Part shown: in pieces, positions 8,994-17,147 of the stretch | Layout of the letters: each line of letters begins with the position of its first letter | Position numbering within the stretch: the first letter of the stretch is position 1 | Assembly: GCA_030149295.1 (NCBI GenBank) | Contig: JASBRV010000100.1 | Location: 1 to 61,948 of the forward strand | Length of the DNA stretch: 61,948 bases | Direction: 5' to 3' | Origin: Bacteriovoracales bacterium | Lineage (GTDB): Bacteria; Bdellovibrionota; Bacteriovoracia; Bacteriovoracales; Bacteriovoracaceae | Translations under genes and position numbers: made by a program | Notes under the pieces: generated by a model | Database searches by the model: none | Seen by the model: only the letters and a program-made list of their open reading frames with translations | What the model was told of the DNA's origin: nothing

Positions 8994-9515
8994 TTACTTC
9001 GCTGTTACAACAAAGTTAGCACGTCTGTTTTTTGACCATGATGATTCATCGTGACCAAAAGCTATCGGACGCTCTTTACCAAAAGAAATAGTTGTAATTC
9101 TACTTGAGCTTACACCCATTGAAACGAGGTATTGCTTAACCGCTTGGGCTCTTTTTTCACCAAGGGCAAGGTTGTATTGAACACCACCTCTTTCATCACA
9201 ATGACCTTCGACTTGAACTTGAACATCTTCCATTTGCTTTAAATACTCAGCATTGGCAGTAAGAGCAGCTCTTGTGCTTGAGTTAAGTGAAGCACTGTTA
9301 AAAGCAAAGTAAACAGTTTGTAAGGCACCAGCTTTACCTGAGTCAGAGTCACCATTGAGCTCAAGCTCCATGTTTTCACCCATGTCACGGTCTTCTGTGG
9401 TGCTACTTCCCATACCTGCATTTGATCCACCTTTCTTTGAAGATGAGGAACAGCTCGCAAGTCCGAGAGCAAGTAGCATAGTGATTAAGATTGTCATTGG
9501 TTTAAGTGAGCGCAT
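8994..9515 (-). CDS. pal: Peptidoglycan-associated lipoprotein Pal
   Basis: A 173-residue outer-membrane lipoprotein: signal peptide with lipobox LASC (Cys at 22), a Ser/Gly/Asp-rich linker, then an OmpA-C domain (about 65-170) with the peptidoglycan-binding motif EGHCDERGGVQYNLALGEKRA and the final NRRANFV. Pal anchors the outer membrane to meso-DAP peptidoglycan and interacts with TolB. It is the first gene of a four-gene operon and has a clear TATAAT promoter upstream. TolA/Q/R/B are not in this window. Confidence 0.94.
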   Translation of the reverse strand: MRSLKPMTILITMLLALGLASCSSSSKKGGSNAGMGSSTTEDRDMGENMELELNGDSDSGKAGALQTVYFAFNSASLNSSTRAALTANAEYLKQMEDVQVQVEGHCDERGGVQYNLALGEKRAQAVKQYLVSMGVSSSRITTISFGKERPIAFGHDESSWSKNRRANFVVTAK

Positions 9516-9566
9516 GGCTTCTCCTTCTTATTTGTTATTGGGTTCTATGTTATTGATTTCTTTTTC

Positions 9567-9594
9567 ATTATAAAGAAAAAAATGCACCAATAAA
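9567..9594 (-). promoter_or_regulatory. Promoter of the pal operon
   Basis: On the minus strand, TATAAT lies at 9572-9567 and a weak -35 TTTATT at 9594-9589, with a 16-bp spacer. The ribosome site AAGGAGA follows just before the pal ATG. The -10 is a perfect sigma-70 match; the -35 is poor. Confidence 0.55.
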
Positions 9595-9612
9595 AGCAGG
9601 GAAAAGGTGGAC

Positions 9613-10842
9613 TTATTCCCGATAGCGTTGCTCAACTTTTTGGGCGCGCCAAATCCGCCAGCACTCACTATGGTGAACACTGTTAAGCGGTCCATAACTT
9701 GGTTCTCTTTTATTCTTTAGGTCATCGCGACATCGGATCTGCTCAATCTTTGGAAGGTCGCTCAGTAGGTACTCTAGACGATTTGATATTTTCTCATGGC
9801 CAAGATCAATAAGGATTTCAATGGCCTTAATGTCAGCAATATCTTCTTGGCTTTGATAGCGAAGTTGAGGCGCACTGAGCTCTCTACTGAGTCGCGTGTA
9901 CTCATTATAGCGGATATTCCTGATTGTCTGCAGGCGATTAAATTCAGAAAGTGTGTCATTTTTCACGGCGTCGTCAAGTTCAGGCCACAGATTTGGATCA
10001 AGATCGAGAAAAAGCTTTTCTTCTACTAAGACATCCGCAAGAAGATTTCCTTGATAACTTTCAAAACAGGTATGGGCTTTCTTCTTAAATTCTTTAAACT
10101 CATTTCCTGATGCCGATAAATAATTTCCCTTTTTATTGTGGCTTTTAAGCTCGAGAAAAAGGGTGAAGGTCTCCTGGCATTGATTTTCTTTTTTAAAGTT
10201 TTTAAGGATCATTTTTTCTAAAACTTTCCCCAGGTCGCCATCCAGAGGAATAGCCGCCTCTCTAGAGACAATATGGGGAGCATGACCGAGTTCATCAACA
10301 AGGCCGATGAGTTGGACCAGATTTCCCTCTACAAGTTTGTAGGGTTGGTCGTAGGAAAGGCAATCATGATAGGACTGCTTTTTAACCGCGCTAATCTGCT
10401 CGCCTAAAGTGGTTTGAGTGCCATGTTCTTCAAAATAATGAATCATCTCGTGAGCGAGAACAAATTCAAGTTGGTCGGGAGTATCGATGAGCTCTAAAGG
10501 TAGTACAATGGCATTGGTTTGGGTCGGTTTGCCATCAACCTCTTTAGCAAAGGCGCCGGTTGTGTCTACATAGCTGAGAAGAATTTCTGGTTTGGGGAAG
10601 TCTTTGCACTTTTTGTATTTGGCACATAGAGCGACGTAGAGAGGCTCGGAAATTTCTTGGGCGATGGCGTACTTCTTTGGCCGCACTTTTGGGTGAACAA
10701 AATTCCATGAATCCTCTTTAAAAACGTCCTCAGAAGCTTTTATGGGATCATCGTATGTAAATAATAAACCTTGCTTTTTAGTTGCATTCGCCTCTAGGAG
10801 AAATATCAACAAAAATAGGCTAACCCACCAATATCTCATCAT
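9613..10842 (-). CDS. Exported M48-like zinc metalloprotease
   Basis: A protein of about 409 residues with a signal peptide (MMRYWWVSLFLLIFLLEANA). The zinc motif HEMIH is in FVLAHEMIHYFEEHG, and about 200 residues later EDIADIKAIEIL resembles the third-ligand glutamate helix of M48 peptidases (E-x-x-A-D). Cysteines are numerous, as in exported proteins. ATG at 10842 (ATGATG) begins a normal signal peptide; ATG at 10866 would add eight odd residues. It lies upstream of pal with the pal promoter between them. Substrate unknown. Confidence 0.7.
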   Translation of the reverse strand: MMRYWWVSLFLLIFLLEANATKKQGLLFTYDDPIKASEDVFKEDSWNFVHPKVRPKKYAIAQEISEPLYVALCAKYKKCKDFPKPEILLSYVDTTGAFAKEVDGKPTQTNAIVLPLELIDTPDQLEFVLAHEMIHYFEEHGTQTTLGEQISAVKKQSYHDCLSYDQPYKLVEGNLVQLIGLVDELGHAPHIVSREAAIPLDGDLGKVLEKMILKNFKKENQCQETFTLFLELKSHNKKGNYLSASGNEFKEFKKKAHTCFESYQGNLLADVLVEEKLFLDLDPNLWPELDDAVKNDTLSEFNRLQTIRNIRYNEYTRLSRELSAPQLRYQSQEDIADIKAIEILIDLGHEKISNRLEYLLSDLPKIEQIRCRDDLKNKREPSYGPLNSVHHSECWRIWRAQKVEQRYRE

Positions 10843-10932
10843 TACTCTATCGGTAGTTGAGCACAATTATTGAACATTCACGAGAAGAATTTTTCTTAGT
10901 TTTTCTTATCTAATTACCGAGGAGAGACATTG

Positions 10933-12402
10933 ATGAAGGTAAAAAGTTTTCTTAAATCTATTAATGATCACGCGATTATTGCTTATACAGACAAAGCGGG
11001 AACGATCACTTACGCCAATAAGAACTTTTGTGATATTTCTGGGTACACAGAAGAAGAACTTATTGGTGCGAATCATAGTCTTCTAAATTCTGGTGTTCAC
11101 GATAAAGAATTCTTTACTGAGCTTTGGCAAACAATACTTGCTGGTGAAGTTTGGATCGGTGAAATTTGTAATAAAAAGAAAGGTGGTGAATTCTATTGGG
11201 TCAACACCACTCTTTCTCCGGAACTTGATGAAAAGGGAAAGATTGTCGGCTTTTTTGCTATTCGCTATGACATTACTTTGCAAAAGAAATTAGAAAAGCA
11301 AAACAGAGAACTCATTCGCATGAATCAAGCCGTTCAAGAACTGGCAAATGTTGGTGGTTGGGAAGTCAACATAGAAACGAATGAAGTTCTTTGGACAGAA
11401 CAGACTTATAAAATTCATCAAGTTCCAATGAATTTTAAAATTACTGTTGAACTTGCAATAGAATTCTACGTTGATAAAGATAAGCAAAGAGTTATGGAAT
11501 TTTTAGAAAAATGTAAACTCAATGGTGAGAAATATGATGATGAGTTTCAAATTGTCACCACACGTGGAGATAAACTTTGGGTCAGAGGAACAGGCGAGCC
11601 GGTCTATAATTCAAAAGGGGAGCTGATCAAGCTGCGCGGGACTTTTCAAGATATCAATGAGAAAAAAATTACAGAATTAAAGGCCATCGAAGATAGAAAA
11701 AAACTTCTTCATTCAGCGAAACTTTCAACCTTAGGAGAGATGTCCTCTTCTATCATTCACGAATTAACCAACCCCCTCAATGTTATTAGTGGCCTTCATC
11801 ATCAGTTGAAACGAACTGATGATCCTGAAATAATTAAAGAGCTTGTGCCTAAATTAGAAGGTCCAATTGATAGACTTCTAAAGATGGTTCGCAATATGCG
11901 TAAGTTTGCTCGCAATGAAACAGTCGAAAGAGAGGTCAAGATAAATGACCTCAACGAAATAATAAAAAGTTCTATCGAATACACTCGTCACAAGCTTAAA
12001 AGTAATGATGTTGATTTGATCATGAGTTTGGATCGGAGCCTACCAATTCAATGTGATCAGGGAGAGTTAGAACAAGTTTTTGTGAACCTTCTTAATAATG
12101 CCGCTGATGCTATAGAGAATTTGGAGGAGCGCTGGATTGAGATCTCCTATAAAGATGTGATCGGAAAAGGTCTTTATATTTATGTTACAGATTCGGGCTT
12201 AGGCATAGATGAGAAAGTAGCAGCCAATATCTTTAATAGTTTTTTTACCACCAAATCCAAAGATAAGGGCACTGGCCTTGGTTTAAGTATTGTTCAAGAT
12301 CTTGTATCAGAAAATAATGGCACCATAAAGTTAGATCAGAATCATCCTCATACTCGATTTGAGATTTGGTTTCCCTATCACATAGCTTCTTCCGCAGCTT
12401 AA
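10933..12402 (+). CDS. PAS-domain sensor histidine kinase
   Basis: A 489-residue soluble kinase with no membrane segment or periplasmic domain. PAS 1 is at about 5-120 (ITYANKNFCDISGYTEEELIG), PAS 2 at about 140-250 (LWVRGTGEPVYN), then HisKA with the phosphoacceptor His in IIHELTNPLNV (about 276) and HATPase with N box NLLNNAADA, G1 DSGLGID and G2 GTGLGLSI. Two PAS domains suggest a cytosolic redox or small-molecule signal. GAGGAGAG precedes ATG 10933; the TTG directly before it is less likely. No response regulator is adjacent, so it is an orphan here. Confidence 0.92.
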   Translation: MKVKSFLKSINDHAIIAYTDKAGTITYANKNFCDISGYTEEELIGANHSLLNSGVHDKEFFTELWQTILAGEVWIGEICNKKKGGEFYWVNTTLSPELDEKGKIVGFFAIRYDITLQKKLEKQNRELIRMNQAVQELANVGGWEVNIETNEVLWTEQTYKIHQVPMNFKITVELAIEFYVDKDKQRVMEFLEKCKLNGEKYDDEFQIVTTRGDKLWVRGTGEPVYNSKGELIKLRGTFQDINEKKITELKAIEDRKKLLHSAKLSTLGEMSSSIIHELTNPLNVISGLHHQLKRTDDPEIIKELVPKLEGPIDRLLKMVRNMRKFARNETVEREVKINDLNEIIKSSIEYTRHKLKSNDVDLIMSLDRSLPIQCDQGELEQVFVNLLNNAADAIENLEERWIEISYKDVIGKGLYIYVTDSGLGIDEKVAANIFNSFFTTKSKDKGTGLGLSIVQDLVSENNGTIKLDQNHPHTRFEIWFPYHIASSAA

Positions 12403-12493
12403 AACCCTAAGCAACTAGACTATTAAATTCAAGAGAGATAAATTAGACTAGCAAAAGTATAGTACCGATGATTATTTGCGCTTAGGAGGCCCT

Positions 12494-13078
12494 GTGAAGG
12501 CAATACAAATATTAACTCTTTTTCTCGTCGTTTCTTTCATTTCTGGATGTGGTTGGCAGTCTATTCCAACTGCAAAAAATGAGGTTGAGGCCCAGTTCGC
12601 GAAAGTACAAAATCAGTACAAAAGAAGAGCGGACCTTATTCCTAATCTTGTGAAAGTGGTAAAGGGTTATGCGGCCCATGAAAAGGAAACTCTACAGGCT
12701 GTCGTTGAAGCCCGTGCTAAGGCCACTTCAGTCAATGTCGATCCTACCAAGCTTAATGCTCAATCGCTAAAGCAATTTTCTCAAGCGCAAGGCCAACTCT
12801 CTTCAGCTCTTTCTCGATTAATGGTTGTTGTAGAGAAATATCCTGACCTTAAAGCGAATCAAAACTTTCGTGATCTTCAAGCCCAACTTGAAGGAACTGA
12901 AAATCGCATCACCGTGGCCAGGGATCGCTATATCGAATCCATTAAGGTCTTCAATAATCTAGTGACAGTTCCTCCAACTTCTTGGACCAACTCAATTATG
13001 TATAAGCATGATAAAATGCCTCAATTTGAAGTGAAAGATATTGAAAAACTTCAGGATGCCCCTGAGGTAAATCTCTAA
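12494..13078 (+). CDS. lemA: LemA family protein
   Basis: A 194-residue protein with an N-terminal membrane/signal segment (ILTLFLVVSFISGCG, lipobox-like), then the LemA helical bundle with the conserved NEVEAQFAKVQNQYKRRADLIPNLVKVVKGYA and the C-terminal YN-like segment FNNLVTVPPTSW. The family is widespread next to TPM/YgcG proteins; its role is unclear, probably envelope quality control or signalling. Start GTG 12494 has an ideal AGGAGG. It abuts the TPM gene (TAAATG), forming a three-gene operon. Confidence 0.92.
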   Translation: MKAIQILTLFLVVSFISGCGWQSIPTAKNEVEAQFAKVQNQYKRRADLIPNLVKVVKGYAAHEKETLQAVVEARAKATSVNVDPTKLNAQSLKQFSQAQGQLSSALSRLMVVVEKYPDLKANQNFRDLQAQLEGTENRITVARDRYIESIKVFNNLVTVPPTSWTNSIMYKHDKMPQFEVKDIEKLQDAPEVNL

Positions 13079-13792
13079 ATGAGTTTAGCGGCTCCTTTAA
13101 GAAAGCTTTTACTCCTTATCCTTTTTAGCCTGAGCTTTACCTCTCAGGCATTAGAGGTTCCTCCTTTAAGGCAACCAGTTACGGACCTTGCGGGAATCAT
13201 CGATCAAAATAGCTTATATACCCTCAATAGTGTTCTTTATAAGCTACACCAAAGTAATATCGCACAAATTGCTGTTCTCACTATTCCAAGTCTTGAAGAT
13301 GAAAGCCTTGAAGGCTATTCCATTAAAGTTGTCGACCAGTGGAAACTGGGAAGTAAAGAAGAAGATAAAGGTCTTCTTTTTTTGGTGGCCAAGAAAGAGC
13401 GCAAGGTGCGAATTGAAGTCGGTCAAGGTCTAGAAGGATTGATAACGGATCTTTACACGAAGCGGGTGATTGATCAAATGACGCCTTTTTTTAAAAAGGG
13501 GCAATTTGGCCAAGGGTTGAAACTAGGCCTTGGAAGTGTATTACAAAAACTAGATGTCAAAAATAAGGACTTAGGAAGTACAAAAACTGTTCGTCCTCAA
13601 AAGAAGAAGTCGAGTTGGTTGTCTCTCATTTTCTTTATTTTTATCATTTTCCTCTTTCGAAAAAACCCACTCCTTCTCTTTCTCATGCTTAGTGGGGGCG
13701 GTGGACGTCGCGGTGGCGGCGGCTTTGGAGGAGGAGGCTTCGGCGGTGGTGGCGGAGGATTCTCTGGAGGAGGCGCAAGTGGCGACTGGTAA
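13079..13792 (+). CDS. TPM-domain (YgcG-like) membrane protein with glycine-rich tail
   Basis: A 237-residue protein: signal peptide (1-25), TPM domain (about 30-160) with VTDLAGIIDQ, IAQIAVLTIPSL, WKLGSKEEDKGLLFLVAKKERKVRIEVGQGLEG and IDQMTPFFKKGQFGQGL, then a membrane helix (LIFFIFIIFLF) and a C-terminal Gly-rich tail ending GGASGDW. This is the standard LemA partner architecture. The TPM fold is linked to photosystem II repair in plants; the bacterial role is unknown. The Gly-rich coding sequence supplies the GGAGGAGG ribosome site for the next gene. Confidence 0.9.
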   Translation: MSLAAPLRKLLLLILFSLSFTSQALEVPPLRQPVTDLAGIIDQNSLYTLNSVLYKLHQSNIAQIAVLTIPSLEDESLEGYSIKVVDQWKLGSKEEDKGLLFLVAKKERKVRIEVGQGLEGLITDLYTKRVIDQMTPFFKKGQFGQGLKLGLGSVLQKLDVKNKDLGSTKTVRPQKKKSSWLSLIFFIFIIFLFRKNPLLLFLMLSGGGGRRGGGGFGGGGFGGGGGGFSGGGASGDW

Positions 13793-14411
13793 CTTTAGCG
13801 TAGAAGATCTGGCGAAAATTAAAGAGGCCATCTATGCGGCCGAAATGAAAAATAGTGGGGAGATTGTTCCTGTGATCGTTGGTCAATCCGACTTTTATCC
13901 TGCGGCTCACTTTAGGCTTAGCCTTCTTGGCGCTTTTTTTGGCGTCTTCTTTTATTATGAACTAGGAAAGGAGATTGAGCCTCTTTATTTTCTTTACTTC
14001 TTTATTCTTGGCGCAATTTTAGGTTTTGTTGGGGGTTACATTCCTTTTCTCAAAATGCTCTTTACTATGAAAGACGAAATCGAAGAGGAAACCCGTCAGC
14101 GAGCGCTGGAGAGTTTTCTCGTCAATGGAGTTGTGGACACCAAAGAGAGAAATGGCGTGCAGCTTTTTATTTCGCTCTTAGAGCATAAGGCGATCATTAC
14201 TGTGGATTCTGGTCTTCAGGAAAAGTTGGGCACTCACGCCAATGAGCGTTGGGACACTGTGCTTCAAGGTCTTTTAGAAAATCTAAAAAATGGCGATCAC
14301 ACTCAGGCCATCATTTCGGCCATTGAAGAGATGGGAAAAATTCTCACCCATCACTATCCCGCGGAGCACTCCTCGATCAACGAACTCAAAAACAAACTCA
14401 TCCTCGAATAA
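13779..14411 (+). CDS. Second TPM-domain membrane protein
   Basis: About 210 residues. TPM-like domain halves (IKEAIYAAEMKNSGEIVPVIVGQS and GVQLFISLLEHKAIITVDSGLQEKLG) flank two membrane helices (RLSLLGAFFGVFFYY and PLYFLYFFILGAILGFVGGYIPF). This is the companion TPM family often found third in lemA operons. Start GTG 13779 lies inside the previous gene (14-bp overlap) and uses GGAGGAGG from its Gly-rich codons. The open frame runs further upstream but there it only shadows the Gly tail. Confidence 0.82.
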   Translation: MATGNFSVEDLAKIKEAIYAAEMKNSGEIVPVIVGQSDFYPAAHFRLSLLGAFFGVFFYYELGKEIEPLYFLYFFILGAILGFVGGYIPFLKMLFTMKDEIEEETRQRALESFLVNGVVDTKERNGVQLFISLLEHKAIITVDSGLQEKLGTHANERWDTVLQGLLENLKNGDHTQAIISAIEEMGKILTHHYPAEHSSINELKNKLILE

Positions 14412-14485
14412 GTGCGTGATACCTTTTTCCCAAAAAGTGCGTGATACCTTTTATGATGCATGGTCCTTGAAAGGTATCACGCACC
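14412..14485. repeat. Cluster of three GTGCGTGATACCTTTT repeats, two forming a hairpin
   Basis: Two direct copies (14412-14427 and 14437-14452) and one inverted copy (14470-14485) of the same 15-16-base unit. Copies two and three can pair as a 15-bp stem with a 17-base loop. The first copy starts directly after the TPM gene stop. A fourth copy occurs at 19652. The form is that of a dispersed REP-like palindromic element; it may also act as a transcription stop or mRNA stabiliser. Confidence 0.75.
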
Positions 14486-14594
14486 TAATAGGTTAGACGA
14501 AATCTATACGAGGATTCGTCGAAGAGTTGCTATCTTTTCAAAATTAGAAGCGGATTTTAGCGTGAGCCTATAAACACATAAAAAGGAGACACGC

Positions 14595-15164
14595 ATGCTA
14601 AAGATTATAGCTTCCATTTTTTTCCTTATTGGGTGTGCTTCGGCCACTGAGGAAATTAGTTACACAACCCTTAAGAAGGATGGGGACTTCGAGGTTCGCC
14701 AATACGACTCCTACATTACAGCTACCGTAAGTTTTGAAACGGAAGAAGAGCTGGACCGTCAGGGCTTTAGAATCCTCGCGGATTATATCTTTGGAAATAA
14801 TATCTCTATGACCTCTCCGGTGATCACTGGGGGTGAGGACATTGGTATGACAGCTCCCGTTTTTATGAACGAAGGTGAGTACAGCATGACTTTTGTGATG
14901 CCCGCTCGTTACACTATGGAAACTCTTCCACGTCCGCAAGATGAAAGAATCATCATCCAAGAGGTCCCATCAATTAAAAAGGCAGCCGTTCGCTTTAACG
15001 GTCGCATGACTGAGAAAAGAAAAGTACGCTTTGAAAGAGAGTTGCGCGATTGGATCGCAAAAGAAAACATGACCATCGCTAGCCGCGCAATCTTTGCCGG
15101 GTACAACCCTCCTTGGACTCTTCCTGTTTTTAGAAGAAACGAAGTTCTTTTTTTCGTTAAGTAA
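14595..15164 (+). CDS. SOUL-family heme-binding protein, exported
   Basis: A 189-residue protein with a short signal peptide and a possible lipobox (LIGCAS). The SOUL domain fills the rest: FEVRQYDSYITATV, GFRILADYIFGNN, ISMTSPV, IGMTAPV and the C-terminal FAGYNPPWTLP and RRNEVLF. Some SOUL proteins bind heme; others do not, and the heme-binding histidine of p22HBP is not obvious here. AAAAGGAG precedes the ATG. It appears monocistronic, with a terminator after it. Confidence 0.88.
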   Translation: MLKIIASIFFLIGCASATEEISYTTLKKDGDFEVRQYDSYITATVSFETEEELDRQGFRILADYIFGNNISMTSPVITGGEDIGMTAPVFMNEGEYSMTFVMPARYTMETLPRPQDERIIIQEVPSIKKAAVRFNGRMTEKRKVRFERELRDWIAKENMTIASRAIFAGYNPPWTLPVFRRNEVLFFVK

Positions 15165-15181
15165 TTCCTACCAGCTTCTAA

Positions 15182-15217
15182 GTGTGGTGACTTTTGTTTG
15201 AGTCGCCACACTTTTGT
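15182..15217 (+). terminator. Rho-independent terminator after the SOUL gene
   Basis: GTGTGGTGACT pairs with AGTCGCCACAC (11 bp with one G-U) around a TTTTGTTTG loop, followed by TTTTGTTTTT. It lies 18 bp after the SOUL stop codon. Confidence 0.85.
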
Positions 15218-15250
15218 TTTTGAACTTTAATTTACCGATAAAAACTCTTA

Positions 15251-15294
15251 TATGATTTAAATCATAGCGTAATTGCATATCTTCTTCTTATCAT
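15251..15294 (+). promoter_or_regulatory. FNR/CRP-type palindrome and -10 upstream of the DUF4266-ApbE operon
   Basis: TATGATTTAAATCATA at 15251-15266 is a perfect 16-bp palindrome with the TGAT-N4-ATCA core of FNR-family sites. A TATCAT -10 lies at 15289-15294, so the start point would be near 15301 and the palindrome centre near -42, the class II activator position. The match is strong by eye, but which regulator binds is inference. Confidence 0.55.
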
Positions 15295-15339
15295 TAGATA
15301 ATGGGTTTTCTACCCATGTTCTAAAAGAAGGAGTTTTTT

Positions 15340-15558
15340 ATGAGGTTTTTATTCTTACCTCTCATTGTAGTGATTCAATGTTTTACGCTTGGATCCTGTG
15401 CTAACGTTGAGCAGATTGATCGGGGATTTTTATCGAAAAAAATCATGCAACTTGATCCTCATCCCGAAGAATCGAGCTTTCGAAATGAAGTAAGAAGTTT
15501 TCGTGAAGGCGCAATTGGCGGTAGTGAAGCTGTTGGGGGCGGTTGTGGCTGTAACTAA
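15340..15558 (+). CDS. DUF4266 small lipoprotein
   Basis: A 72-residue protein with a lipoprotein signal (LGSCAN, lipid Cys near 21), the segment KKIMQLDPHPEESSFRNEV and the C-terminal signature GGGCGCN, as in the DUF4266 family, whose members sit next to DUF3570 and often ApbE. The two C-terminal cysteines before the final Asn are invariant in the members I recall, hinting at metal or redox chemistry. AAGAAGGAG precedes ATG. It overlaps the DUF3570 gene. Confidence 0.82.
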   Translation: MRFLFLPLIVVIQCFTLGSCANVEQIDRGFLSKKIMQLDPHPEESSFRNEVRSFREGAIGGSEAVGGGCGCN

Positions 15559-16723
15559 AATATTAAAAGAGCGCTGGCGCGAAATTTTACTCGCCTTCTT
15601 TGCCCTTCAAAACGCTTTTGGCGAAATGATGGAAAAGGGAAAAACGAAGGTAAAAAAAGTCTTCAACCTTTATCATCAAAATAGTAACGATGGCCGCCAG
15701 GTCGTAGATGGTAGTGGGCGAGAGGAGACCAACGTCGTGGAGCCAATGGTCTTTATCGATCATCAGATTAATGAAGACACAGCGATTTCAGGACGAGTTG
15801 TTTTTGATGCATGGACTGCTGCCAGTGACACAAAACTTGATAACTACACCGGGGCTAGTGGTAGTCCGATTATGGGTCAATCTCGAATCGCCGCAAATAT
15901 TGGCGCTCGCCAGGAAAAGAAGGCGGGAGTGAATCGCTGGAATTATGGAGTGGATCTTGGTTTTTCAAGTGAATACGATTATCGAAGCTTTAACGGCAGC
16001 TTGAACGTTTCGCGCTCCTTTGCTAAGGATAATTTTACTCTTGGTGGAAGCCTTCAGTACTATCTCGATGAGGTGGATCTTTTTAAAGATATTTCAAACC
16101 CACAAAGTGCGACTATTTCAACTGGAAATGAGCGCAAGATTCTTGCGGGAACTCTAACGGCCAGTCAGATTTTAACAACGAAAGATATCTTTCAAGTCGG
16201 GCTTACCTTTGCTCGTTCAAGCGGAACACTAGAGAGTACTGCGAATACGGTTGAAGTCGCAGGAACTCGCCAAGTAGAAAGTTTGCCGGACAGTCGTAGT
16301 CGATATGCGACGAGTATGAAATGGGTGCATGGCTTTGGTGAGGGCAGTGCCCTGAATTTGAGTTATCGCTATTACTGGGATCAATGGGATCTCTCTTCTC
16401 ATACTATTCGCGCGGCTTATCTTTTTGATGTTGTGGAGGACGAATCTTATATGGAGATTTTCGCTCGCGTTCATTCTCAAAGTGAAGTCGAATATTTTGG
16501 CGATCGCTTTGCGAACAATAGAGAATTTATGACGAGTGATTCTGATATGGCCGATTATGAGTCTTATGAACTCGGGGTTTTTTATGAGTCTTATCTTGAT
16601 GACTTCAAACTTTTTAAAACTGATTTTAGTGATGTAACTTTAGGTCATGGTTTTGTGTACGCTACTAGAACGAACGGTATGCGCTATGGCTATTATCAGG
16701 CTTCTTTCGGTTATTCATTCTAA
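15545..16723 (+). CDS. DUF3570 outer-membrane beta-barrel protein
   Basis: About 392 residues: a signal peptide (ILLAFFALQNAFG), then a beta-barrel with DUF3570 hallmarks (Y-H-Q-N-S-N-D-G-R, DHQINEDTAISGRVVFDAWTAASD, LNLSYRYYWDQWDLSSHTI) and an aromatic C-terminus (YYQASFGYSF). The start is uncertain: GTG 15545 gives a normal signal peptide, and GTG 15503 or 15524 are in-frame alternatives; all lie inside the DUF4266 gene. Probably an outer-membrane channel or partner of the DUF4266 lipoprotein. Confidence 0.82.
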   Translation: MAVTKILKERWREILLAFFALQNAFGEMMEKGKTKVKKVFNLYHQNSNDGRQVVDGSGREETNVVEPMVFIDHQINEDTAISGRVVFDAWTAASDTKLDNYTGASGSPIMGQSRIAANIGARQEKKAGVNRWNYGVDLGFSSEYDYRSFNGSLNVSRSFAKDNFTLGGSLQYYLDEVDLFKDISNPQSATISTGNERKILAGTLTASQILTTKDIFQVGLTFARSSGTLESTANTVEVAGTRQVESLPDSRSRYATSMKWVHGFGEGSALNLSYRYYWDQWDLSSHTIRAAYLFDVVEDESYMEIFARVHSQSEVEYFGDRFANNREFMTSDSDMADYESYELGVFYESYLDDFKLFKTDFSDVTLGHGFVYATRTNGMRYGYYQASFGYSF

Positions 16724-16733
16724 GGAGACGGTC

Positions 16734-17147
16734 GTGTTAAAAATAATTCTTCTCTTTTTCCTTGCGTGTCCTAGTTTTGGTGCTGACTTAAAGCCTTTTA
16801 GCCTACCAGTTTATAATGAGAAAAAGAGCTTTCAGTACAGCCCAGGGAAGAAAACGCTAATCAATTTTTGGGCAAGCTGGTGCACAAGCTGCATACAAGA
16901 AATTCCTGAATTAGAAGCCTTAAAGAAAAAATTTCCTAAAGCAGAGTTTCTTGCCGTCAATGCTGGAGATTCAAAGAGAAAGATTAAAAAGTTTTTGAAA
17001 AAGACGGGCTTTTCATACCGCGTGCTAATGGATAAGAGCAAAGAGTTCTCAAAAGGTCTTGGTATCTTAAACCTTCCTCAAACCATGGTGGTTGATGAAA
17101 AAGGAAATATTACTTACCACAAAAATAAGCCACCAACTGAATTATGA
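16734..17147 (+). CDS. TlpA/ResA-like periplasmic thioredoxin
   Basis: A 137-residue protein with a signal peptide (ILLFFLACPSFG) and a thioredoxin fold with the active site WCTSC in INFWASWCTSCIQEIPEL, and the cis-proline strand LPQTMVVDEKG. The family reduces disulphides of periplasmic partners such as apocytochromes or metalloprotein sites. Start GTG 16734 with TAAGGAG, ten bases after the DUF3570 stop; the longer open frame upstream only shadows DUF3570. The stop overlaps the apbE start (ATGA). Confidence 0.88.
   Translation: MLKIILLFFLACPSFGADLKPFSLPVYNEKKSFQYSPGKKTLINFWASWCTSCIQEIPELEALKKKFPKAEFLAVNAGDSKRKIKKFLKKTGFSYRVLMDKSKEFSKGLGILNLPQTMVVDEKGNITYHKNKPPTEL

Noticed and set aside
13571..13910. 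Minus-strand ORFs across the Gly-rich TPM tail
   Set aside because: They arise from GGN-rich codons read on the other strand; the plus-strand TPM genes have good starts and domains.
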